Below are positions 7,518-14,149 of a DNA stretch of 64,000 nucleotides, piece by piece. Under the pieces are notes generated by a model. It had not been told where the DNA came from, ran no database searches, and saw only the letters and a list, made by a program, of their open reading frames with translations. A program made the position numbers and the translations under genes. The DNA lies in assembly GCA_034667465.1 (NCBI GenBank), contig JAXDJV010000016.1:1-64000 (forward strand), in the 5' to 3' direction. Source of the stretch: JAOBAU01 sp034667465. Its GTDB lineage: Bacteria > Acidobacteriota > Thermoanaerobaculia > Gp7-AA8. Positions within the stretch are counted from its first letter, which is position 1, and every line of letters starts with the position of its first letter.

Positions 7518-9319
7518 GTGGATTCGCTAGCGTTGTTTCATTCAGCGGTGCGGTCGTCGATCGCGACGTCTTCGCGAACATGCGCGCGCTGCTGGCGCGG
7601 ACCGCGCCGGATGGCGGCGGCGAGCGGATCGATGACGGCGTCGCGCTCGCGTACGCATATTTCAATTCCGATCCGGAGCGTCCGGCGAACGTGATGCCGG
7701 CAATGCTCGGTGCGCGAACGATCGTCGGCGATTTGCGGCTCGATGAACGTGATGTGTTGCGCGACGCGCTCGGTCTTTCCGGCGTTATCGATGACGCAAC
7801 GCTCGTGTTGTATGCCTACGCACGGTGGGGAAGTGACTGCGTCGCGCAACTCATCGGCGATTTCGCCTTCATGATTTGGGACGCGGACGCGCGCGAGGTT
7901 TTCGCCGCGCGCGATCCGTTCGGCGTCAAGCCTTTCTACTACGCGTATCGCGATCAGGCATTCATCGCGTCCTCGGCGCTCCGTGCGCTGCGATTGCATC
8001 CGCTCGTTCGCGACACGCTCGATGACGAAGCAGTCGCTGATTTCCTCCTCTTCAGCATCGTGCGCGATCCGGAGCGGACGACGTTCGCCGACATCCGCAC
8101 GTTGCCGGCCGGTCACACGATGCGCGTTCGTGCGGATGGCGTTCGCATCGCGCGCTGGTGGACACTGCCGGTCGAAGAGCCGTTGCGTTTTTCCGGCGAG
8201 CGCGAAGTGGTCGATGCCTTCAACGAGCAGCTGACATGCGCGGTCGCCGATCGGATCGCATCACCGTCGATCGCGGTGTCGATGAGCGGCGGACTCGATT
8301 CGTCATCGATTGCGACGGTCGCCGCCGAGCTGCTGCAAGCACGACATGGCAAAGCGCAAATCCTCGCGCAGACGATCATCTTCGATCCGCTCGTGCCCGA
8401 CGACGAAGAGCGTTTCGCGGTTGCGGTTGCGCGCTCGCTCGGCATCGAGCACGAGCTCATTCGCGCCGATCGGCGGCGTCTGTTCGAAAAGTGGGAACAG
8501 CCCGAATATCAAAAGGACGAACCGTCGAACGATCCCTTCTCATCGATCACGACCGATCAGTTTCGGCGCGCCGCGGAGTTCGCGCCGGTCCTGCTCAGCG
8601 GCCAGGGAGGCGACGCTGTCTTCTACGCATCGCATCCCTATTTTTACGACCTGCTGCGGCGCGGACGACTGCTGCGATTCGCCACCGAGGTTGCGGGATT
8701 TACGTTCAGTCGCGGGAAGCTGCCGCCGCTTTGTCTGCGATCGAGTTTTCGTCGCGCGCGCGGCGTGCAGCCGGCGCGTGCTCCGCTGCCGTCGTGGATG
8801 GCGCCGGCGTTCGTGCGCGAGTTGCGGCTCGACGAGCGCTGGAACGCTTACTGGAACGAGGAGCTGCCCGTTCATCCGACGCGTCCGCAGGCGTACAACC
8901 ATCTGAACAACAACGTCGGCTGGCAGCGATTGAATGAGTACACCGACGCGGCGGCGATGCACGTACCGCTCGTCTATCGCAATCCATTTCTCGACGTGCG
9001 GCTCGTTCGCTTTCTCCTGCGCGTGCCGCCGATGCCGTGGTTCGCGGAGAAAGAGCTGTTGCGCGAAGCGATGCGCGGACGGCTTCCGGAGTTGACGCGT
9101 ACGCGGCGCAAGACGCCGATCGGAATGGATCCGGCACACATTTGGATGACGCGTCAGAGCGATGAACTTTGCGAAATGATGGCGTCCATGCCGCTGCTCG
9201 ACCGCTGGATCGACCGCGAGCACGCCTCTGCCGCCATCCGTTCCTCGGAGCGAACGTTGTATGATTCTTTTCTGCTCAGCTTGCTACCGGGCATCGGCTT
9301 GTGGCGTCGTGGGGGATGA
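7514..9319 (+). CDS. Lasso-peptide cyclase homologue (asparagine synthase-like)
   Basis: A 601-residue protein with the two-domain asparagine synthetase B architecture. The N-terminal Ntn-hydrolase-like domain has Ser at position 2 (MSGF) where a functional glutaminase needs Cys2. ARDPFGVKPFYY near residues 132-143 is typical of the family. The C-terminal ATP pyrophosphatase domain has SGGLDSSS at 258-265. Loss of Cys2 matches lasso cyclases (McjC/LarB type), which adenylate an Asp or Glu side chain and close it on the core N-terminus. The precursor gene starts 33 bases downstream. Ordinary asparagine synthesis is unlikely given the missing Cys and the neighbours. Confidence 0.85.
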   Translation: MSGFASVVSFSGAVVDRDVFANMRALLARTAPDGGGERIDDGVALAYAYFNSDPERPANVMPAMLGARTIVGDLRLDERDVLRDALGLSGVIDDATLVLYAYARWGSDCVAQLIGDFAFMIWDADAREVFAARDPFGVKPFYYAYRDQAFIASSALRALRLHPLVRDTLDDEAVADFLLFSIVRDPERTTFADIRTLPAGHTMRVRADGVRIARWWTLPVEEPLRFSGEREVVDAFNEQLTCAVADRIASPSIAVSMSGGLDSSSIATVAAELLQARHGKAQILAQTIIFDPLVPDDEERFAVAVARSLGIEHELIRADRRRLFEKWEQPEYQKDEPSNDPFSSITTDQFRRAAEFAPVLLSGQGGDAVFYASHPYFYDLLRRGRLLRFATEVAGFTFSRGKLPPLCLRSSFRRARGVQPARAPLPSWMAPAFVRELRLDERWNAYWNEELPVHPTRPQAYNHLNNNVGWQRLNEYTDAAAMHVPLVYRNPFLDVRLVRFLLRVPPMPWFAEKELLREAMRGRLPELTRTRRKTPIGMDPAHIWMTRQSDELCEMMASMPLLDRWIDREHASAAIRSSERTLYDSFLLSLLPGIGLWRRGG

Positions 9320-9352
9320 CGCGCACGGGTCGCGCTGTTCACGGAGAGATAA

Positions 9353-9487
9353 ATGGAACGCGAGCAACCTCAGCGCAAGCCGTATTCGAAGCCGAAGCTC
9401 AAACTGTACGGCGACATCCGGCAGCTGACGCAGAACATTGTTCGCAACGCCGTCCGCGACGGCGGCAGCAACAGCCAGCGCACCTGA
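9353..9487 (+). CDS. Lasso-type RiPP precursor peptide
   Basis: A 44-residue peptide that is easily missed because it is so short. GGAG at 9343-9346 sits six bases before the ATG. The leader holds an exact YxxPxLxxxGxxxxxT match (Tyr11, Pro14, Leu16, Gly20, Thr26), the motif read by PqqD-like B1 proteins in lasso pathways. With Thr26 as the penultimate leader residue, cleavage after Gln27 gives the 17-residue core NIVRNAVRDGGSNSQRT. Asp36 is then core position 9, a normal site for the macrolactam bridge. Asn at position 1 is unusual, since most characterised lasso peptides start with Gly. The core has three Arg and a C-terminal Thr. Ring formation and cleavage site are inferred. Confidence 0.88.
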   Translation: MEREQPQRKPYSKPKLKLYGDIRQLTQNIVRNAVRDGGSNSQRT

Positions 9488-9495
9488 CCTCCGCA

Positions 9496-10497
9496 ATGCC
9501 GGAGCATTTCTCCGCACACCGTTTCCTTCTCTACGGTCTCATCGTCGGTGCGAATGCGCCGATTGGCGGAGTGCCATCCGCTCCACCTGACGCCGCTCCC
9601 GACCTCATCGTCGATTTCAATCCGCTCGTCGATCCGTCGCTGCTTCGCGAAGGCGCGACCGTCATCGAACAGCTGCCGCGCAACGCCGCCGGCGATCCGC
9701 TCTTCACTCTTTTTCGTCGCGGTGACGATTACCTTTTCGATTTTCCCGACGGTGCGCAGTTCCTGATCGACGGCGACGCCGCGCACGTCCGCGCCAGCTG
9801 GCCGCCGCCGCTCGACGCGGCGCTTGCCGCGATCTACTTCATCAACACCGTCATGGCGTTCATTCTCCGGCTGCGCGGACACGAAGTGCTGCACGCCAGC
9901 GCGGCGCTGATCGACGGCAGCGCGGTCGCGTTCATCGGTCCGAGCGGCGCCGGCAAGTCGACAATCGCAGCGTGTCTCGCGCGCCGCGGCTTTCCGATTC
10001 TCAGCGAAGACGTGACCGCACTCGTCGAATCAGGCGAGCAGTTTTTCGTGCTGCCGGCGCATTCGCGCATCCGTCTCTGGCCCGATTCGGCCTCGCTGCT
10101 TTACGGTTCTGCCGACGCGCTGCCGCTGCTCGCCGGCGAAGACTGGAAGCGCTACGCCGACGTCGACAGCTGCGCGCCGCTGGCCGGGCAGACGTTCGCG
10201 CTGACCGCGATCTACAGCCTCGACGATCGGCGCGACACGCCGTCCGCGCCGTCGGTCCAGCCGCTCGCCGAACGCGATGCGCTGCTCGACCTGATCGCGA
10301 ACACGTACCACAACATCCGCGATCCTCGACTGGCGCCGGCCAGCTTCGAGCGTCTCGGTCGTCTCGTCGAGCGCGTTGCGCTGCGCCTCGCGGTGCCGCA
10401 CAAAGAGCTCTCGACCGCGCTCGCATTCGCCGATGCGATCGTCGAGGACTTTCGCCGCGTCGTTGCGCCGCGGCTCGAGCGGACGGCAGCGCCGTGA
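9496..10497 (+). CDS. HprK-like kinase of the lasso-like cluster
   Basis: A 333-residue P-loop protein resembling the HPr kinase C-terminal domain. GPSGAGKS at 148-155 is the Walker A loop, LHAS near 132-135 aligns with the HprK catalytic-loop His region, and FPILSEDVTAL near 166-176 resembles the conserved acidic segment. HprK-like enzymes in lasso clusters (paeninodin PadeK, ThcoK) phosphorylate the C-terminal Ser of the precursor; here the last core residue is Thr44. ATG 9496 lies 8 bases after the precursor stop; a longer frame from 9301 would read through the precursor gene and was rejected. It overlaps the methyltransferase start by 4 bases. Confidence 0.78.
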   Translation: MPEHFSAHRFLLYGLIVGANAPIGGVPSAPPDAAPDLIVDFNPLVDPSLLREGATVIEQLPRNAAGDPLFTLFRRGDDYLFDFPDGAQFLIDGDAAHVRASWPPPLDAALAAIYFINTVMAFILRLRGHEVLHASAALIDGSAVAFIGPSGAGKSTIAACLARRGFPILSEDVTALVESGEQFFVLPAHSRIRLWPDSASLLYGSADALPLLAGEDWKRYADVDSCAPLAGQTFALTAIYSLDDRRDTPSAPSVQPLAERDALLDLIANTYHNIRDPRLAPASFERLGRLVERVALRLAVPHKELSTALAFADAIVEDFRRVVAPRLERTAAP

Positions 10498-11771
10498 CTT
10501 CGCGGCGCGCGTTCGTTCGCCAGCTCGCGAACGTCGAGTTCACGCGCGCAACGCCCGAGCTCATTCCCCATCTGCTCGCGTTGTTCGACGATCCGTCGAT
10601 CGACCATCAGGATCTCGCGCGTCCCGTCGCCTCGATTCTGCTGCGCGATGAGACGAACGAAGATCTGCTCGACGCGTATCTGCGGCGCTGCATCAACACG
10701 TCGTACGCGCTCGAACAGCGCTTCGTTGCATTGCGTCGCGCGATCGTGCTCGAAGAAGTGCGTCCGCCGCTGCGCCTGCTGGAGTCGCTGGCGATTCAGG
10801 CGTTTCACAACGGCTACGTCTGGCCTGTGAGCGAAGATGTCATCCCGAGCGCAGCGAGGGATCCGGGAGGGTGGTGCGCCATGCTCTACGCGCCGCCCCG
10901 GCCCGGATCCCTCGCTGACGCTCGGGATGACGTGGCGCGTGTTTTCGTAGATGAACCAGCCGAGGAAGCGCGGCTCGCGGGGACGCTCATCGATGAAGTT
11001 CCGTTTGACGCGGTCACCGCCGCGGTCCGCGCGCAATACGAGGAACATCCGTATCCGCGCTGGCTGTCGCTTCATCGCCGAGACGTGATCGACGACGGTC
11101 CGCGACGCATCCTGGTCGCCGGCTGCGGCACCGGTCGTGACGCGATCGCGCTTGCGCTGCAGCATCCATCGTCCACCATCGATGCGATCGACATCAGCCG
11201 CCGTTCCCTCGGCTACGCGATGCGCAAAGCGCGCGAGCTCGGCGCGACGAACATCCGCTTTCGTCTCGCCGATCTCCGCCGCATCGACGGCTCGTACGAC
11301 GCCATTCATGCGATCGGCGTGCTGCACCATCTCGCCGATCCGGTCGAAGGCCTGCGCGCGTTGCGCAACCTGCTCGCGCCCGGCGGCGAGCTCGTCGCCG
11401 CGATCTACAGCCGCCGCGGACGCGAATCGCTGCAGCGGCTTCGCGCACTCGGCGGCGACGCAACCGACCTTCGTGCCGCACGCGCGCGAATCTTCGCAGC
11501 GCTCGATGAGCGCGAGCGCACGGAGATCGAAGATCTCGACTTCTTCGACCTCGGCCATTTCCGCGACACGCTCTATCACGCGCGTCAGATTGAGCTGACG
11601 CCGCTCGAGCTCGACGCCGCGATTCGCGACGCGGGACTCGTTTTCGAACGCTTCGATGACGTGCCGGAAGAGCTCGCCGGCGAGCGCGATCTCGTCGCGT
11701 GGGACGCCATCGAAAAAACAAACAGGGACCTTTTTCGCAACATGTTCCGCGCGCGACTGCGTTCCGCGTAA
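10494..11771 (+). CDS. Helical-domain SAM methyltransferase with in-frame repeat insertion
   Basis: A 425-residue protein starting at GTG 10494, overlapping the kinase stop (GTGA). Residues 1-115 are an alpha-helical domain of the kind seen in TPR-type methyltransferases. Residues 116-146 are encoded by a 93-bp copy of the dispersed palindromic repeat (10839-10931) that keeps frame. The sequence then resumes with QYEEHPYPRW, typical of this family, and a class I methyltransferase fold with ILVAGCGTGRDAIAL near 205-219 and a GVLHHL motif. It could methylate the RiPP or a partner protein; the substrate is unknown. The insertion sits at the interdomain hinge, so the protein may still be active. 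Confidence 0.8.
   Translation: MTSRRAFVRQLANVEFTRATPELIPHLLALFDDPSIDHQDLARPVASILLRDETNEDLLDAYLRRCINTSYALEQRFVALRRAIVLEEVRPPLRLLESLAIQAFHNGYVWPVSEDVIPSAARDPGGWCAMLYAPPRPGSLADARDDVARVFVDEPAEEARLAGTLIDEVPFDAVTAAVRAQYEEHPYPRWLSLHRRDVIDDGPRRILVAGCGTGRDAIALALQHPSSTIDAIDISRRSLGYAMRKARELGATNIRFRLADLRRIDGSYDAIHAIGVLHHLADPVEGLRALRNLLAPGGELVAAIYSRRGRESLQRLRALGGDATDLRAARARIFAALDERERTEIEDLDFFDLGHFRDTLYHARQIELTPLELDAAIRDAGLVFERFDDVPEELAGERDLVAWDAIEKTNRDLFRNMFRARLRSA
10839..10931. repeat. Dispersed palindromic repeat, copy 3, inside a coding sequence
   Basis: A 93-bp copy beginning GTCATCCCGAGC and ending CGGGATGAC. Its length is exactly 31 codons, so the methyltransferase frame is kept. It encodes VIPSAARDP at the left end and PGSLADARDD at the right end. 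The same peptides appear in the ArgH tail, which shows that the inserted sequence belongs to the repeat and not to the methyltransferase family. Confidence 0.92.
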
Positions 11772-11782
11772 GATCGCCGCGA

Positions 11783-12058
11783 ATGGACCGCGCAACGCGT
11801 TTCCGGATTCGCGATGGCGTGATGTTCAACCGCGTCGGCGACGAGATCGTCCTGCTCGATCTCGACAAAGGAACCTATCTCGGCCTCGATCCGGTCGGCA
11901 GCCGTTTCTGGGAGCTCGTCACCGCGAACGCATCGCTCGGCGAGGCCATCGAGACGATGCTCGGCGAATACGAAGTGGCGCGTCCCGAGCTGGAAGCTGA
12001 CGTCGACGAGCTGGTCGACGACCTCGCGCGCAACGAGTTGCTCACAGCGGCCGGCTGA
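11783..12058 (+). CDS. PqqD-like B1 leader-recognition protein
   Basis: A 91-residue protein that looks like a stand-alone RiPP recognition element. The order NRVGDEIVLLDLDKGTYLGLDPVGSRFW, followed by a helical EAIETMLGEYEV and DVDELVDDL tail, is typical of lasso B1 or PqqD-family proteins. These bind the leader and present the precursor to the cyclase. ATG 11783 lies 12 bases after the methyltransferase stop; an upstream ATG at 11699 would overlap that gene and lacks family sequence. No fused or adjacent transglutaminase-like B2 peptidase is seen. Its last 17 bases overlap the 3' end of the convergent PRMT-like gene. Confidence 0.85.
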   Translation: MDRATRFRIRDGVMFNRVGDEIVLLDLDKGTYLGLDPVGSRFWELVTANASLGEAIETMLGEYEVARPELEADVDELVDDLARNELLTAAG

Positions 12059-12974
12059 ACGGAAATCCGTAGAGCGTCGACTGCTCGAAGTCGCCGGCGC
12101 GCCAGCGCCACTCCAGACCGTCGAACGTCTGCATTTCGATCTGAATCACGTCGCCGCGGCGCACTCTCACAGGTTTCGCGAGCGGGAAGAACGACTGCTT
12201 CCAGCTGACGCATGCGTTCGGCGGCGCGTTCGAGATCGTGATGCCGTCGATGAGATCCGCGCGGAACCACGCCGCGATTCCGTGCAGCGTGCCGTCGCGC
12301 GTGATGGTCACGTCTGATGCGCCGCGCAGCGACGGCGCGTCGTCGCCGAGGTTGAGCGTGATGAGCTCGGCCGCATCGCCGAGGAGCGCGTCGGGATTGA
12401 TGTTGAGCGTGTAGAACGAATTCACGGCGTGCGTTCGCAGCCGGTTCATGTCGATGCCGAACGGCATGCTCTGCCAGAACGCGGCCTCGACTTCGATCGT
12501 CGGATCCTCGACCGGCGCCGCGTACATCGCAACGACGCGCGGCACGATCGTGCCGCCATCGCGCAGCCATACCCGCTTCGCATGCGCGACGGCGCGCGCG
12601 ATCTGTTCGTCGAAACCGTTGTTCCCCATCGTTTCCGTAACGATCACGTCCACCGGCTCCTCGATCGCGACTTCGAACGAGGAACGGTTGACGAAGACGA
12701 TGCGGTCTTCGAAACCGTTGTCATGCGCCAGCTCGCGCGCCAGTTCGATGACCGGCAGCTCGTCGATGGCGTAGACCCGTTTGGCGCCGGCGCGGCAGGC
12801 GAAGAACGAGAGGATGCCGCTGCCGCAGCCGAGGTCGACGACGACGTCGTTTGGCCTGACGGCGGCGTTGATTGCGTCGCGATAGGAGTGCGTGCGCACC
12901 TCGTCCCGGAGCAGTGAGCGGTGAAATGCGAGCACGTCGACGGCAGAAGCGTTCGACAGTTTGCGAATCGTCAT
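12042..12974 (-). CDS. PRMT-like arginine methyltransferase homologue
   Basis: A 310-residue class I methyltransferase with the protein-arginine methyltransferase layout. Motif I is VVDLGCGSGILSFFACRAGA (residues 45-64), a YAIDE acidic SAM-ribose contact follows at 68-72, and TETMGNNGFDEQ (113-124) places Glu114 and Glu123 like the PRMT double-E loop. A beta-rich C-terminal half fits the PRMT barrel. It is translationally coupled (4-base overlap) to the upstream 2OG oxygenase. Position next to a RiPP operon whose core has three Arg suggests core Arg as a substrate, but this is inference. A longer in-frame N-terminus overlapping the oxygenase was rejected because it carries no family sequence. 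Confidence 0.78.
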   Translation of the reverse strand: MTIRKLSNASAVDVLAFHRSLLRDEVRTHSYRDAINAAVRPNDVVVDLGCGSGILSFFACRAGAKRVYAIDELPVIELARELAHDNGFEDRIVFVNRSSFEVAIEEPVDVIVTETMGNNGFDEQIARAVAHAKRVWLRDGGTIVPRVVAMYAAPVEDPTIEVEAAFWQSMPFGIDMNRLRTHAVNSFYTLNINPDALLGDAAELITLNLGDDAPSLRGASDVTITRDGTLHGIAAWFRADLIDGITISNAPPNACVSWKQSFFPLAKPVRVRRGDVIQIEMQTFDGLEWRWRAGDFEQSTLYGFPFSRPL

Positions 12975-13525
12975 GACGGCGACCCGGTCAGCTTCAGCGC
13001 GAGCGTCAGACGCGTCCGCGTGCAGAGCCGCGACGGCGGTGTGCCGCGATGTTCGATCGCGGAGCGGAAGAGCACCAGTCGTCCCGGCCGCGGCGAGACG
13101 GCGTGAACGGCGTCGCCGGCGTCGTTGTAGAAAATCGTCTCGCCGCCCCACGCGCGATCCCACGTTTCGGCGACGAAGAGGAGCGCCGTGACGTCGGAAT
13201 CGGAGCTGCTGTCGCGATGGGGGAGGAGGATGTCGCCGAAGGAGACGACGTTGCAGTAAGCGCGTTTGAGCGTGAACGTTTCGCCGGCGAATGACGTGGC
13301 GACTTCGCGCAGGATCGCTTCGTAATACGGCTGGCGCGACGCGATGTCGTTCTCGAGCGGGACGATCCACGAACGGGCGTCGATTCCGCCGGCGCTGTCG
13401 CTTTCGACGCGCCGCGCTTCGGCGAAGTCGAAGAAGGTGGCGAGGTTGCCGATGCGCGCCGGCGGCAGGACGTCGTCGATGACGAGCAGTTCGCGCCCGT
13501 CGATCCGGAAGTCATATCGCGGCAT
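12971..13525 (-). CDS. Prolyl-4-hydroxylase-like 2OG-Fe(II) oxygenase
   Basis: A 184-residue dioxygenase with a clear iron and cosubstrate set: His103-x-Asp105 in LLPHRDS, His159 in AIEHRG and Arg170 or Arg172 as the 2-oxoglutarate contact. The GGETIFYND segment at 127-135 is typical of prolyl-4-hydroxylase/Tpa1-like enzymes. It lies upstream of the PRMT-like gene with a 4-base overlap, so the two form a two-gene operon converging on the RiPP operon. Its promoter must lie in the short gap shared with argR. The substrate could be the RiPP or a translation protein such as a ribosomal protein, as known for relatives. Confidence 0.8.
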   Translation of the reverse strand: MPRYDFRIDGRELLVIDDVLPPARIGNLATFFDFAEARRVESDSAGGIDARSWIVPLENDIASRQPYYEAILREVATSFAGETFTLKRAYCNVVSFGDILLPHRDSSSDSDVTALLFVAETWDRAWGGETIFYNDAGDAVHAVSPRPGRLVLFRSAIEHRGTPPSRLCTRTRLTLALKLTGSPS

Positions 13526-13575
13526 GCCGGGATGATAGCGCCGCTCTCAGCCGGAATGCCCCCCGCGCTTTCCTG

Positions 13576-13629
13576 TTGACATCGGACGACGATTGCATAA
13601 AGATTCACCAAGATGAATATTTATTCACA
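13576..13629 (+). promoter_or_regulatory. argR promoter with two overlapping ARG boxes
   Basis: A consensus -35 TTGACA at 13576-13581 is followed after 16 bases by TAAAGA as a plausible -10. Two ARG boxes overlie and follow it: TGCATAAAGATTCA at 13594-13607 (two departures from the TGAATWWWWATTCA core) and a perfect TGAATATTTATTCA palindrome at 13614-13627. Centre-to-centre spacing is 20 bp, fitting binding by one ArgR hexamer. This predicts autorepression and arginine control of the downstream arg genes. Confidence 0.85.
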
Positions 13630-13639
13630 AGGCGACGTG

Positions 13640-14119
13640 ATGCGCAGACGCGAGGAGATCCTTCGGATCGTTCGCGATACGCAGGTCCATTCTCAGGAAG
13701 AGTTCCTCGCTCTCCTGAAGAAGAAAGCCGTTCACGTTACGCAGCCGACGCTGTCCCGCGACCTTCGCGAGCTCGGGCTCGTGAAGACGCCGAACGGCTA
13801 TGTCGCGCCCGGCGCGCCGGTGGCGACGTTCGTCCCGCGCGATGTCACCGAAGGCCGCTTCGAACACCTCGTCCGCGACTTCGTCGTCTCGGCGGAAGCG
13901 GCCGGCAACCTCGTCGTCATCAAGACGCCGGCCGCGGCCGCGCAGCCGGTCGCAAGCGCCATCGATACGACTCGCGTCGACGATGACGTACTCGGCACCA
14001 TCGGCGGCGACGACACGATCTTCGTCGCCTTCCGCACTCCCGCGTCCGCAGCCGCATTCGCGCGACGTGTGCAGCAAATCGCCGGCCTCACGCCGCAGCG
14101 ACGGGTTTCACGCCCGTAA
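13640..14119 (+). CDS. argR: Arginine repressor ArgR
   Basis: A 159-residue ArgR-family regulator. The N-terminal winged helix carries the TQPTLSRDLRELGLVK signature. The C-terminal oligomerisation and arginine-binding domain contains GTIGGDDTIFVAFRT, matching the family's GTIAGDDT-type arginine-contact motif. ATG 13640 was preferred to ATG 13613 because the perfect ARG box lies at 13614-13627 and AAGG at 13629-13632 is seven bases before 13640. It heads the arginine cluster, with argC starting 30 bases downstream, so it likely represses its own operon when arginine is abundant. Confidence 0.92.
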   Translation: MRRREEILRIVRDTQVHSQEEFLALLKKKAVHVTQPTLSRDLRELGLVKTPNGYVAPGAPVATFVPRDVTEGRFEHLVRDFVVSAEAAGNLVVIKTPAAAAQPVASAIDTTRVDDDVLGTIGGDDTIFVAFRTPASAAAFARRVQQIAGLTPQRRVSRP

Positions 14120-14149
14120 CGCCATTCGCCGTCAGGGAGCCGATTTCCA

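Noticed and set aside
7514..9319. Ordinary asparagine synthetase AsnB
   Set aside because: The catalytic Cys2 is Ser, and the gene is embedded with a lasso-type precursor and B1 protein.
9301..9495. A longer start for the HprK-like gene
   Set aside because: It would run through the precursor peptide in another frame, and the resulting residues are not HprK-like. ATG 9496 fits the family.
10494..11771. Methyltransferase as a pseudogene because of the repeat
   Set aside because: The repeat keeps frame, has no stop, and all methyltransferase motifs after it are intact.
12042..13370. A longer N-terminus for the PRMT-like protein
   Set aside because: The extra 132 codons overlap the oxygenase gene in another frame and show no domain. 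ATG 12974 gives the family start and a normal 4-base overlap.
13613..13639. ATG 13613 as the argR start
   Set aside because: It would place the perfect ARG box inside the coding sequence and leave almost no leader. ATG 13640 has AAGG at the right distance.
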